Shown here: in pieces, positions 46,214 to 54,604 of the stretch
How the letters are laid out: each line of letters opens with the position of its first letter
How positions within the stretch are numbered: the first letter of the stretch is position 1
NCBI RefSeq assembly: GCF_034377145.1
Contig: NZ_CP139707.1
Coordinates: forward strand, 248,001 to 312,000
DNA: 64,000 nucleotides
Reading direction: 5' to 3'
DNA from: Sulfitobacter sp. OXR-159
GTDB taxonomy: Bacteria; Pseudomonadota; Alphaproteobacteria; Rhodobacterales; Rhodobacteraceae
Position numbers and translations under genes: made by a program
The notes under the pieces: generated by a model
Told to the model about the DNA's origin: nothing
Seen by the model: only the letters and a program-made list of their open reading frames with translations
The model's database searches: none

Positions 46214-47368
46214 ATGTATGGGTCAGCGCCTCTGGCCGGGCTCAAGGTCGTCGAACTGGCGCGAATTCTCGCAGGGCCTTGGATCGGGCAAACGCTCGCG
46301 GATCTCGGGTCTGAGGTGATCAAGGTCGAAGCCCCGGAGGGCGACGATACCCGACGTTGGGGCCCGCCGTTCATTGAACGGACCCGGCCCGATGGCAGCA
46401 CCGAAACGGTATCGGCTTATTTCCAGTCGGCAAATCGTGGCAAGACCTCACTGACCTGCGACTTCACCAATCCCGCGGATCTGGCGGAACTGAAAGCGCT
46501 GATCGCGGAGGCCGATGTGGTGATCGAGAATTTCAAAGTCGGGGGGCTGGTGAAATTCGGCTTGGACTATGCGTCATTGGCAGCTGAGAACCCGGGTCTG
46601 GTCTATGCATCTGTCAGTGGCTTTGGTCAGGACGGACCGCGTGCTAAGGAGGCGGGTTATGATTTCCTGATCCAAGGCATGTGCGGGATCATGGACCTGA
46701 CAGGCGAGCCAGATGGTGCGCCCCAGAAAGTCGGCGTGGCATGGGTTGATGTCTTTACCGGGCTTTACGGCGTGATCGGCATTCAGGCGGCGCTGGCCGA
46801 GCGTGCGCGGTCGGGACAGGGGCAACATGTCGATCTGTCGCTGCTGGATTGCGGGGTTGGCGTTCTGGCCAATCAGGCGAGTAATTACCTCTTGGGCGAC
46901 GCCGCCCCCAAGCGGCTCGGCAACGCGCACCCCAACATCGTACCCTATCAGGTGTTCCCGACCCAAGAGGGTCATTTGATCATTGCCTGCGGCAACGACT
47001 CTCAATTTCGTAGGCTCTGCGAAGTGCTTGATTTAGTCGGTACGGCAGATGATGAGAGATTCGCGACAAACCCGGCCCGTGTTCAGCACCGTGAGGCGCT
47101 CTGCGGCTTGATTGCGGAACGGACTGCACAGTTCACCAAAGCGTCGCTGATTGAGCGTCTCACGCAATGCGGGGTACCCGCAGACCCGATCAATACGGTC
47201 GCCGAAGCTCTGAGCGAGCCACAAATCGTGGCCCGCGACATGCGGATTGACCCCGAGGGTATCGATGGGTTGCGCACGCCGGTGCGTTTCTCGCGGAGTA
47301 AACTGGCGCTGGATCGGGCAGCACCAATGTTAGGCGCTGGTGGCCGAGGTTTTGGGCTTGGCAGGTAG
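46214..47368 (+). CDS. Class III CoA-transferase (CaiB/BaiF family), second copy
   Basis: The 384-residue protein has LKVVELARILAGPWIGQTLA, GSEVIKVEAPEGDDTRRWGP, SVSGFGQDGPRAKEAGYDF with the catalytic Asp (YDFLIQGM, near residue 153) and ENPDN-type tail elements. It is only distantly like the copy at 38622, so it likely has a different acid. The 104-base gap before it and lack of a clear ribosome site make it the least certain member of the cluster. A terminator-like hairpin follows at 47411. Confidence 0.9.
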   Translation: MYGSAPLAGLKVVELARILAGPWIGQTLADLGSEVIKVEAPEGDDTRRWGPPFIERTRPDGSTETVSAYFQSANRGKTSLTCDFTNPADLAELKALIAEADVVIENFKVGGLVKFGLDYASLAAENPGLVYASVSGFGQDGPRAKEAGYDFLIQGMCGIMDLTGEPDGAPQKVGVAWVDVFTGLYGVIGIQAALAERARSGQGQHVDLSLLDCGVGVLANQASNYLLGDAAPKRLGNAHPNIVPYQVFPTQEGHLIIACGNDSQFRRLCEVLDLVGTADDERFATNPARVQHREALCGLIAERTAQFTKASLIERLTQCGVPADPINTVAEALSEPQIVARDMRIDPEGIDGLRTPVRFSRSKLALDRAAPMLGAGGRGFGLGR

Positions 47369-47410
47369 ATCAGATCTATTGCCGGGAAGCCATTCGTGAC
47401 GTCACTGTTT

Positions 47411-47437
47411 CGCAAGGCGGGCCTTCTGCGGTTTTTT
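47411..47437 (+). terminator. Predicted intrinsic terminator of the catabolic cluster
   Basis: CGCAAGG pairs with CCTT(CT)GCG-like bases in CCTTCTGCG with a small bulge around the GC loop CGGG, followed directly by GTTTTTT. It lies 42 bases after the last CoA-transferase stop. Confidence 0.5.
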
Positions 47438-47470
47438 ATGAGCATGTCATGCCAATGATATCGAACGGCA

Positions 47471-47791
47471 ATGTGGATACTGAGCAAAGGCGGATGCGAA
47501 CCTTTTGCTGCGTACCTGTTTCAAGCTTTGTGGGTCCTCAGGGCGGAGAGCCGACATCCGCTGTTGATGGTTTTGACGGGTCGGCTTTTCGGTCTCGATG
47601 CTGGAGATCGTGCAGCACTGTTTTATTGCGGATCGACCAAGAGCCTCGCATCGGGCCTGCCCATCGCGACGGCACTTTTCGCCGCGGAGGCCGTCGGTGC
47701 CATCGTACTCCCGCTGATGATCTACCACATGCTGCAATTACTGGTCTGCGCCTTTCTGGCCCAAAAGGCAGTGGTCGCGCCCGCGGCGTAA
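47471..47791 (+). pseudogene. C-terminal remnant of a YfeH-like bile acid:sodium symporter
   Basis: The readable part, DRAALFYCGSTKSLASGLPI and IVLPLMIYHMLQLLVCAFLA, is the C-terminal end of the SBF-like family of ten-helix transporters (YfeH type). The N-terminal two thirds are absent and the leading residues of the frame do not fit, so it is a truncated relic. Confidence 0.65.
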
Positions 47792-48301
47792 TTTGAGAGG
47801 AAAAACTCTTTTCGTGTGGGATTGACCCATTGGGGGTGCGGACAAAAAGTTGGACTATCTCGGAGATAGTCCATGTGCAGCTACGAAGAACGACTGGGCG
47901 CGGTTAAGCTTTATATAGAGTTCGGCAAGCGCGCGAAGGCCACCATCCGTGAGTTAAAGCCGTCATCCGCAGCAATGGGCATTAAGGACCTCAGTGGGCC
48001 AATCGCTACAGGTGTTTCTGGGAACGGGAAAGGCAGCTTAACACTTTCCTGGTTTGGCCAGCAAAGCGTGGTGTGAAACCGTATTGGCAATAGTGTTAAC
48101 CAGGCGCCGTCCGGCGCGATGTTTCACGGCTCAAAGCATGGACCGATCTCGTGATCTATGTACTCGACAACACTGCTGCCGATCTTGTGGGGCTGGAAGA
48201 CACTCTGAAATGAGTTGAACGACCAGCCTTTCAGCGTCAGCTGGTCGATGCGGTGGACTGCAGTCGCCGCGCGTTAATGGTTGGCAATTCTGTGGGGAAG
48301 C
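47792..48301. other. Decayed mobile DNA between catabolic cluster and GNAT operon
   Basis: This 510-base stretch holds an IS end and a transposase remnant (47837-48076). From 48077 to 48301 I see no open gene that I recognise. Confidence 0.5.
47873..48076 (+). pseudogene. IS3-family orfA remnant
   Basis: The start MCSYEERLGAVKLYIEFGKR, followed by AKATIREL, is the N-terminus of an IS3-family orfA. After about 32 residues the sequence departs from the family, and a frame change would be needed to recover it. A hairpin-bearing IS end (GGACTATCTC / GAGATAGTCC, 47851-47871) lies just upstream. Confidence 0.7.
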
Positions 48302-49030
48302 TTACGGCTTGGAAAGCCCATATGTGCTGCTGACTGTATCGAACCCGGTAACTCGGTAGCCTGCGGCAAATGCGGTGGTCATCTCGTCGCGAACGCGCTG
48401 CCTTTCGGCAATCGCGCGGTTAAGATCAACCGCAAGCAAGGCATCCAGATCCTTTGGGATTGCGATGTGCAGTGGGTAGCAATGCATTCTCATTTCCGAG
48501 CGTGGGCCTTCAGCTCCGTGTGCCACCCGCTTATTGTCCAGTGCCCACTCCGCCACGATACGGTCTGAGGCCACACCAGCATTAATGCCCTCCATTTTTC
48601 CGTAGTAATCTGGCAGGTAGACTTTGGCCGTAGCACCAAGTCGCGCGATGTTGAGATTAGCATTGATGCGGCGCAGAGGGTCGAAGGTCCAACGGACGGA
48701 AGTAATCCCGCGCGCCAGACACCAGTCGCGTTGATACCATTTCAGTCGTGCGCCCAGCCCCATCCCCCGGCTGTCGGGGTGGACAGCGAGGCGGTGGGAA
48801 TGCTGCACCTGCGGATCCTTGGTCGGAAACCCAAAGAGAAACCCGAGCATCCGCCCTTCGACAAAGGCACCGGCGACCAATCCGCCTTCGTGCTGGATCG
48901 CAAGCATGAGATCGGAATTGTCCGCTGGATCATCGGCGCCCCAAACGCTGCGCTGGAAATCCTCAGCGTGTTTGAGTTCCACCACGCCGTCGAGTTCACG
49001 CAGTTCAACCTCGGTATTCACGGCAGTCAT
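48302..49030 (-). CDS. GNAT-fold acyltransferase of COG3375 type
   Basis: The 242-residue protein has the GNAT acyl-CoA loop in SHRLAVHPDSRGMGLGARLK and the flanking strands GRMLGFLFGFPTKDP and ITSVRWTFDPLRRINANLNI. In Geobacillus a GNAT of this genomic type acts as succinyl-CoA:D-amino-acid N-succinyltransferase beside an N-succinylamino-acid racemase; the same pairing appears here, with a four-base overlap. I infer N-acylation of an amino acid. It is the last gene of a seven-gene leftward operon. Confidence 0.8.
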   Translation of the reverse strand: MTAVNTEVELRELDGVVELKHAEDFQRSVWGADDPADNSDLMLAIQHEGGLVAGAFVEGRMLGFLFGFPTKDPQVQHSHRLAVHPDSRGMGLGARLKWYQRDWCLARGITSVRWTFDPLRRINANLNIARLGATAKVYLPDYYGKMEGINAGVASDRIVAEWALDNKRVAHGAEGPRSEMRMHCYPLHIAIPKDLDALLAVDLNRAIAERQRVRDEMTTAFAAGYRVTGFDTVSSTYGLSKP

Positions 49031-50175
49031 GGGCGGATCATCTCACTATGGCTGGTGACGGATTTCATGTAGTCCCGGTCTAGGGTTACCCCGATCCCCG
49101 CGCCATTGTTTGGCACCGGCATTTCGCCGTTGGCGGCCTCAAGCGGCTCATTCACGATGTCGCGTTTGAAATAGCGGCTGGCGCTGGAGGTATCCCCCGG
49201 CTTAGTGAAATTGGCGAGGGTGGCGAGGTGGATATTATGCGCCCGGCCAATCCCGGCCTCCAGCATCCCGCCACACCAGACCGGCACACCGAAGGCGTCG
49301 CTGACGTCATGGATTGCACGGGCAGCGGCAAAGCCGCCAACGCGGCCAACCTTGATATTGATGACCCGCGCCGCCCGCATCTCAAGCGCCTTGCGGGCAT
49401 CTCCAGCGTTGCGGATGCTCTCATCAAGGCAGATCGCCGTTTTCAGCGCCGCCTGCACCTGCGCATGGTCGTGGATATCGTCGAAGGCCAGCGGCTGTTC
49501 GATATAGTCGAGGTCAAATTCGTCAAACCGCCGCAGCAAGGCTAGGTCTTCGAGCCCGTAATCGGTATTGGCGTCGACCGTCAGCTTGATGTCGGGGTAG
49601 CGCGCGCGCACCGCGTCGAGCAGGGCCACGTCATGACCCTTGGCGATCTTCAATTTGGTGCGTTTATAGCCCGCTGCCTGCGCCTCAGCGATCCGTTCGA
49701 GGGTGAGCTCAACGCTGCCGATGCCAATGCTCACGCCCACATCCACCGCATCGCGCACCCCGCCGAGTGCCGCTTTGAGCGGAATGCCGAGGCTCTTTGC
49801 CCAGAGATCCCAAAAAGCCATCTCCACCACAGCTTTGGCCATCCGATTGCCGCGCCACGGGGCGAGGATCGGCTCCAACTCATAGGGCGAGGCGAAGCGT
49901 TTTCCGACGATCCGTGGCAGCAAGACATCGCGTAGGAAAGCCATTGCGGCGGGGATCGTTTCTTCGAGGTAATCAGGAATTTCGTCCATCACCGCTTCGG
50001 CAATGCCCTCGATGCCCGCTCCTTTCAGGACCAACAACGGAAAGGTCTTATCCGTCAATGTCTGGTTGGAAATCACGAAAGGGGTGATGAGCGGCAGGCT
50101 AACAATATGCAGCTCGGCCGCTTCGATCAGGATGCCGCCGCCGGCAAAAGCGGGATTAGTATTGTGCTGGGACAT
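49027..50175 (-). CDS. MenC / N-acylamino-acid racemase-like enolase-superfamily enzyme
   Basis: The 382-residue protein has the muconate-lactonizing subgroup layout: a KxK motif in RTKLKIAKGHD, Asp in TVDANTDYG, Glu in DYIEQPLAFDD, Asp in CLDESIRNAG and Lys in VINIKVGRVGG. That is the catalytic set of o-succinylbenzoate synthase and N-succinylamino-acid racemase. No other men genes are present, while an amino-acid transporter and a GNAT are, so a racemase role is favoured. ATG 50175 is preferred to a TTG at 50193. Confidence 0.85.
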   Translation of the reverse strand: MSQHNTNPAFAGGGILIEAAELHIVSLPLITPFVISNQTLTDKTFPLLVLKGAGIEGIAEAVMDEIPDYLEETIPAAMAFLRDVLLPRIVGKRFASPYELEPILAPWRGNRMAKAVVEMAFWDLWAKSLGIPLKAALGGVRDAVDVGVSIGIGSVELTLERIAEAQAAGYKRTKLKIAKGHDVALLDAVRARYPDIKLTVDANTDYGLEDLALLRRFDEFDLDYIEQPLAFDDIHDHAQVQAALKTAICLDESIRNAGDARKALEMRAARVINIKVGRVGGFAAARAIHDVSDAFGVPVWCGGMLEAGIGRAHNIHLATLANFTKPGDTSSASRYFKRDIVNEPLEAANGEMPVPNNGAGIGVTLDRDYMKSVTSHSEMIRP

Positions 50176-50206
50176 GGAAACTCGCTGGATCAATAAGGGC
50201 AGGGCG

Positions 50207-50965
50207 TTACTTCACGTTGGCGATGAAACGCTGAAAGACTTCGGTTTGCGGATTGGTGAACATCTGCTCAGGGGTGCCGCGTTCGGCAATGCGGCCCTCG
50301 TGCAAGAACACCACGTCGGAGGAGACATCACGGGCGAATGCCATCTCATGGGTGACGACGATCATGGTGCGCCCCTCGGCGGCGAGCGACTGCATGACCT
50401 TTAGCACCTCGCCCACCAATTCGGGGTCAAGCGCGCTGGTCGGCTCATCGAACAAGATCGCATCCGGCTCCATCGCCAGCGCCCGCGCAATGGCCACGCG
50501 CTGTTGCTGGCCACCGGAAAGCTGGGAAGGGTACATGTCCATCCGGTCCTGCAGGCCAACCCGTTCCAAGAGTGCCTCGGCAGCGGTGCGGGCGATCGCC
50601 TTGGGCGTGCCCTTCACTTGCACCGGACCTTCCATCACGTTTTCCAAAGCGGTGCGATGGCTCCACAGGTTGAACTGTTGAAACACCATTCCCAAACGGC
50701 TGCGCACCGTTTCGATATGACGGGCGTTCAGCGGCTTGCCGTCGCGCACCTGGATTTCCTCGCCATGCACGGTAACCGTGCCAGAGGTGGGGGTCTCGAG
50801 GAAATTCAGACAGCGGAGAAAGGTGCTTTTGCCAGAGCCGGATGAGCCGAGGATCGAGATCACATCGCCCTCCCGCGCCTCAAGTGAGATGCCCTTGAGC
50901 ACCTCAACAGCGCCGAAGGATTTGCAGATATCATCGGCTTTGAGGATAATGTCGGCCTCGCTCAT
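50207..50965 (-). CDS. Polar amino-acid ABC transporter ATPase (HisP/GlnQ type)
   Basis: The 252-residue ATPase has Walker A GSSGSGKST, Q-loop QQFNLWSHRTALENVMEG, signature LSGGQQQRVAIARALAMEPD and Walker B ILFDEPTSALD with the His switch VVTHEMAFARDV. It matches the PAAT family (HisP, OccP, GlnQ). Its ATG overlaps the permease stop by four bases. It drives the two permeases and the binding protein encoded upstream. Confidence 0.95.
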   Translation of the reverse strand: MSEADIILKADDICKSFGAVEVLKGISLEAREGDVISILGSSGSGKSTFLRCLNFLETPTSGTVTVHGEEIQVRDGKPLNARHIETVRSRLGMVFQQFNLWSHRTALENVMEGPVQVKGTPKAIARTAAEALLERVGLQDRMDMYPSQLSGGQQQRVAIARALAMEPDAILFDEPTSALDPELVGEVLKVMQSLAAEGRTMIVVTHEMAFARDVSSDVVFLHEGRIAERGTPEQMFTNPQTEVFQRFIANVK

Positions 50966-51696
50966 GGCTTTGGTCCTTCCGGGGGAGAGAGAATGGAGCG
51001 GCCCGTGTTGCGCGGACCGATGTGGCGGCTGAGGCGTGTCTCACCCTGTCGCCAGAGCAGCACAAAGATCGCGGTGATGCAGAGGTAGATCAGCGCGGCC
51101 CAGAGATAGATCGAGAAGTCGAATGTGCGCGAGAAGATCTGCCGCGTGCGGCCCATGATGTCGAAGACGGTGACAACGCTGGCCAGTGCGCTGGCCTTCA
51201 TGAGCAGGATGATTTCATTGCCAAGCGCCGGCCATGCAATGCGGTATGCATGAGGGAAAGTCACCCGGCGCAGGATTTGCAGGCTGGTCATGCCGATAGC
51301 CTTGGCGGCCTCAATCTCTCCGCGTGCAACGCCCATGATGCCGCCGCGCAGGATCTCTGTCTGATAGGCTGTCGAGTTCAGCGCAAAGGCCAAGAGCGCA
51401 CAGTTGAACGGATCGCGGAAAAATCCCCAAAGCCCCCAGTCCTGCAAGAATGGGCGGAACTGGCCGGACCCGTAATAGATCAAGAACAATTGCCCCAAGA
51501 TCGGCGTGCCGCGCATGAAGGAGATATAAAGCCGCAGGGGAGCCTGCGCGATAGGGCTCGTATTGGCGCGGATCAGGGCAAGGCCGGGGGAGAAGAGGGC
51601 CGCAATGAAGGCGCCCAGAAAGGTCAGCTTGAGGGTCATCAAAGTGCCATCAAGCAGGCGTGGCCAATATTCTACCACGATGTCAAACGGGTTCAT
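50962..51696 (-). CDS. Polar amino-acid ABC transporter permease (HisM/OccM type)
   Basis: The 244-residue permease has the PAAT pattern of five segments with LRLYISFMRGTPILGQLFLI, the EAA loop GEIEAAKAIGMTSLQILRRV and the typical TFPHAYRIAWPALGNEIILL. It pairs with the second permease gene, which ends one base upstream. Confidence 0.93.
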   Translation of the reverse strand: MNPFDIVVEYWPRLLDGTLMTLKLTFLGAFIAALFSPGLALIRANTSPIAQAPLRLYISFMRGTPILGQLFLIYYGSGQFRPFLQDWGLWGFFRDPFNCALLAFALNSTAYQTEILRGGIMGVARGEIEAAKAIGMTSLQILRRVTFPHAYRIAWPALGNEIILLMKASALASVVTVFDIMGRTRQIFSRTFDFSIYLWAALIYLCITAIFVLLWRQGETRLSRHIGPRNTGRSILSPPEGPKP

Positions 51697-51697
51697 C

Positions 51698-52405
51698 TCA
51701 GACCCTCTGAATGCCGCGATTGGCGCGGCGTTCCATATGGTTCAGCACCACTTCCGACAGGACGCAGAGCGCCCAGTAGACCAGGCAGGCCAGCAGGTAG
51801 AAGGTGAAGGGCTGTTTGGTCACGCCGACGGCGACCTTGGTCATGCGCATCAGATCGTCCAGTGCGATGATTGACACCAGTGCCGTGTCCTTCAGCATGT
51901 TGATCCATAGGTTCCCAAGGCCGGGCAGGGCAAAGCGCCAGACCTGCGGTAGGCGGATACGAAAGAAGATTTTGCGTGGAGACATGCCGATCGCCCGGCC
52001 GGCTTCCATCTGCCCTTCGTCGAGCGATTGGAAGGCGCCGCGCAGCACCTCGCCCGCAAAGGCGCCAAAGACCATGGCAAGTGCCGTGACCCCGGCGGCA
52101 AAGGGGCTGAACTCGATATTGGTGCCGCCCGGATTCCACCAGACAGCCAGTTTGTTTAGCAAAAGTCCGACGCCATTGTAGACCACAAAGAGCGTTAGGA
52201 TCTCGGGCAGGCCGCGCATGATCGTGGTGTAGCCAAAGCCAATTGCCCGCAGCCCCGCATGGCGCGACATGGAGGCAAAGGCCGCGACAAAGCCGATCAG
52301 CAGACCGATGGGCAGCGTCACAATGGCAAGCTGCATCGTGATCGCCAAACCCGCGAGGATTTCATCCCCCCAGCCGGCATCGCCGTAAGAGAGCAACTCA
52401 AACAT
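51698..52405 (-). CDS. Polar amino-acid ABC transporter permease (HisQ/OccQ type)
   Basis: The 235-residue permease has YTTIMRGLPEILTLFVVYNG, EVLRGAFQSLDEGQMEAGRA with GMSPRKIFFRIRLPQVWRF, the PAAT permease EAA loop, and LGNLWINMLKDTALVSIIAL. The heterodimer with the next permease forms the channel. Confidence 0.93.
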   Translation of the reverse strand: MFELLSYGDAGWGDEILAGLAITMQLAIVTLPIGLLIGFVAAFASMSRHAGLRAIGFGYTTIMRGLPEILTLFVVYNGVGLLLNKLAVWWNPGGTNIEFSPFAAGVTALAMVFGAFAGEVLRGAFQSLDEGQMEAGRAIGMSPRKIFFRIRLPQVWRFALPGLGNLWINMLKDTALVSIIALDDLMRMTKVAVGVTKQPFTFYLLACLVYWALCVLSEVVLNHMERRANRGIQRV

Positions 52406-52435
52406 ACAGGATTACCAACTGGGGGGACGTTGTCA

Positions 52436-53221
52436 TCATTTCATCGTGTAAACGTCGATGTCGAAATACTTGTCGTTGATGGTTTTGTAGGTGCCATCAG
52501 CGCGCATTTCGGCCAGAGCGGCGTTAAGCTTTTCACGCAACTCGTCGTCTTCCTGACGCAGCGCGATACCCACGCCTTCACCGACAAAGGCCGGATCGGT
52601 GATCGGATCGCCAGCCAACTCGCAGCAGGTGCCGTCTTCGGTCTTTTTGGTCCAGTCCAGCATCGGCAGCATGTCACCGACCTGCATGTCGATCCGGCCA
52701 CTGGCCATGTCGAGGTTGACCTCATCCTGCGTTGGATACAGCCGCACATCCGCATCCGGGTAGGTCGCTTCGATATAGTCGGCCTGCGTTGTGCCAGACT
52801 GCGCGCCAATAACTTTGTCGGCGAGGGCTTCATTGGTGAATTCGGTGATGTCAGAGCCCTTGGGCACGACATTTGTCATCGCGGCCAGATAATAGGGATC
52901 GGTGAAATCCACCTGTTTCTTGCGCTCTTCGGTGATGAACATCGACGCAATGATGAAATCGTATTTATTCGCCAGCAGCCCCGGAATGATTCCATCCCAA
53001 TCCTGTGCGACGACTTCGCATTCTTCGCCGATCCGCTTGCAAAGCTCCTGACCGATCTCGACATCGAAACCGGCGATCTTGCCGTCCGCTTCGATGTAGT
53101 TGAACGGGGGGTAGGCGCCTTCTGTCCCCAAGCGCAATGTCTCGGCAAAAGCGCCGGTAGAAAAGCTGGCGGCAACGGCCAGCGTCGAAAGCGCCGTGGC
53201 CAGTTTGAGTTTAGGTGTCAT
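52436..53221 (-). CDS. Polar amino-acid ABC transporter binding protein (Lys/Arg/Orn or opine type)
   Basis: The 261-residue periplasmic protein has a signal peptide (ATALSTLAVAASFSTGAFA) and the family 3 core TLRLGTEGAYPPFNYIEADG, GFDVEIGQELCKRIG, WDGIIPGLLANKYDFIIASM and KVIGAQSGTTQADYIE. The pair of cysteines in DGTCCELAG is unusual. It is closest in pattern to HisJ/ArgT/OccT/NocT. The ATG at 53221 (MTPKLKLA) follows AGGAGTG and lies 10 bases inside the regulator gene. Confidence 0.93.
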   Translation of the reverse strand: MTPKLKLATALSTLAVAASFSTGAFAETLRLGTEGAYPPFNYIEADGKIAGFDVEIGQELCKRIGEECEVVAQDWDGIIPGLLANKYDFIIASMFITEERKKQVDFTDPYYLAAMTNVVPKGSDITEFTNEALADKVIGAQSGTTQADYIEATYPDADVRLYPTQDEVNLDMASGRIDMQVGDMLPMLDWTKKTEDGTCCELAGDPITDPAFVGEGVGIALRQEDDELREKLNAALAEMRADGTYKTINDKYFDIDVYTMK

Positions 53222-54158
53222 CGTGTTCACTCCTGTTGGGTTTTTCTGTGTCATTTTTCCGTTTGGCACCCTGTCGCGCAGGGTGGTCGACATGGCCGGT
53301 AAAGCGACCATAGAGATGGGCAATCCGGTTGAGCCTGCCCTCCAGCTCGGAACCAAGCTGTAGAAAAACGCTGTGGATCAGCAGGTTGGACAGGCTCGCC
53401 ATCTGGGCTGTCGAATCCCAGAATTGGTTGAACTGCGTGGGCACCGCGAACACCTGACCCGCCGCCTCATGGCCCCAGTCACAAAAGACATCTGTAATAA
53501 GTGTAACCGTCACCCCTGCCGCGCGGGCCTCTTCAGCGAGGCTTTTGGACAAGACTGAATAGCGCCGCGCCTCAAAAATCACGAGATGGGCAGGGCGGTC
53601 GGTCAACAAGACCTCGGCGAAGTTCCCAGCCGCGAGGTCAAGCAACGTGACGCCGTCGCGGACATATTGCATTTGGTTGGCGAAATACTGGGCAAGACCA
53701 CGTTCCGTCTGAAAACCGGCAACGAAAACATGTGCAGTCTGCGCCAATCGCTCTGCTTCTTGCTGCCATTCGGGGCTGCTGGCCATTTCATAGATGCCGA
53801 CGAGTGCCGCGATCTCGAGCTGCAGGCCGTGATTGAGCTGAGCACTGTCTACATTGCCACCCTTACGCATTTCTTGAAGCCGTTCAGACATCAACCAAGG
53901 GTCATCGCCCATATCGTGCTTGAGGTGATCCTTCAGGTCGCGAAAGCTATCATAGCCGATTGAACGGCAGAACCGCCCGACGGTGGCTTCGCTCACCTTT
54001 ACCGACCGTGCGATGCTGGCGGCGGTCTCAAAAGGCAAGCCTGCCCAAGAATCCAGCATGTAGCGGGCCAAAAGGCGGTCTGCTTTGGTCCCTTCTTCAA
54101 AGACACCTCCTAGCTGAGCTCTGATTGAGGTTTGCAACGGGGCCTCCGAAATTCTCAT
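53211..54158 (-). CDS. MurR/RpiR-family regulator with SIS domain
   Basis: The 315-residue regulator has the RpiR HTH (LPFETAASIARSVKVSEATV, then GRFCRSIGYDSFRDLKDHLK) and a C-terminal SIS sugar-isomerase-like domain (HVFVAGFQTERGLAQYFANQ, LSKSLAEEARAAGVTVTLIT). It is first in the operon, and its last 11 bases overlap the binding protein gene, so the regulator and transporter are co-translated. Its effector may be an amino acid derivative or a phosphosugar. Confidence 0.92.
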   Translation of the reverse strand: MRISEAPLQTSIRAQLGGVFEEGTKADRLLARYMLDSWAGLPFETAASIARSVKVSEATVGRFCRSIGYDSFRDLKDHLKHDMGDDPWLMSERLQEMRKGGNVDSAQLNHGLQLEIAALVGIYEMASSPEWQQEAERLAQTAHVFVAGFQTERGLAQYFANQMQYVRDGVTLLDLAAGNFAEVLLTDRPAHLVIFEARRYSVLSKSLAEEARAAGVTVTLITDVFCDWGHEAAGQVFAVPTQFNQFWDSTAQMASLSNLLIHSVFLQLGSELEGRLNRIAHLYGRFTGHVDHPARQGAKRKNDTEKPNRSEHDDT

Positions 54159-54604
54159 TACACCGAGAATGAAAGTAATCTTTCAAACTGTCAACGATGA
54201 TATATTCCGCTCATCGATGCTGTGTTTCGGGGCGAGTTTGCGTGGCTTAACACTTGATTGAGGGTGGTGGTGAAGGCTTAGTCGTATGGATCGGCTGAGG
54301 GGCGGGGAAAAGCGCTCGCGCCGTATTTGGAACAGCTAAGCCCCTTGCAGTAATAGGGATCAAACATCCTCTGCGATTTGCATAACAGCCCAACTACACA
54401 TGCTAAGAGCCGTTTGCAGCCCTAAGGCACCTTTCGACATGGAGTGCGGGTTGGTGATCGCTTCGCTATCCGGTCGGCACGATGGCTTTGCGAGTAGGTA
54501 TATCTAAACGCGGCACTTCGCGGATTTCGCCCCATTGGTCTGGGCGACAGGGCTATGCAGTTCCGGGGGGCATCTAACGCTCAGAGGTCAGTCGCTTCAA
54601 AGCG
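54159..54604. other. Intergenic stretch before the mobile region
   Basis: About 445 bases between the RpiR operon and tniQ. No gene was recognised. Transposon ends would be expected in this area if the tniQ unit is bounded here, but I could not identify one. Confidence 0.45.

Noticed and set aside
49027..50175. Menaquinone biosynthesis gene menC
   Set aside because: No other men genes are near; neighbours are amino-acid transport and a GNAT, favouring N-acylamino-acid racemase.
52259..53302. + strand frame of 347 residues across the binding protein and permease
   Set aside because: Antisense of two certain transporter genes.
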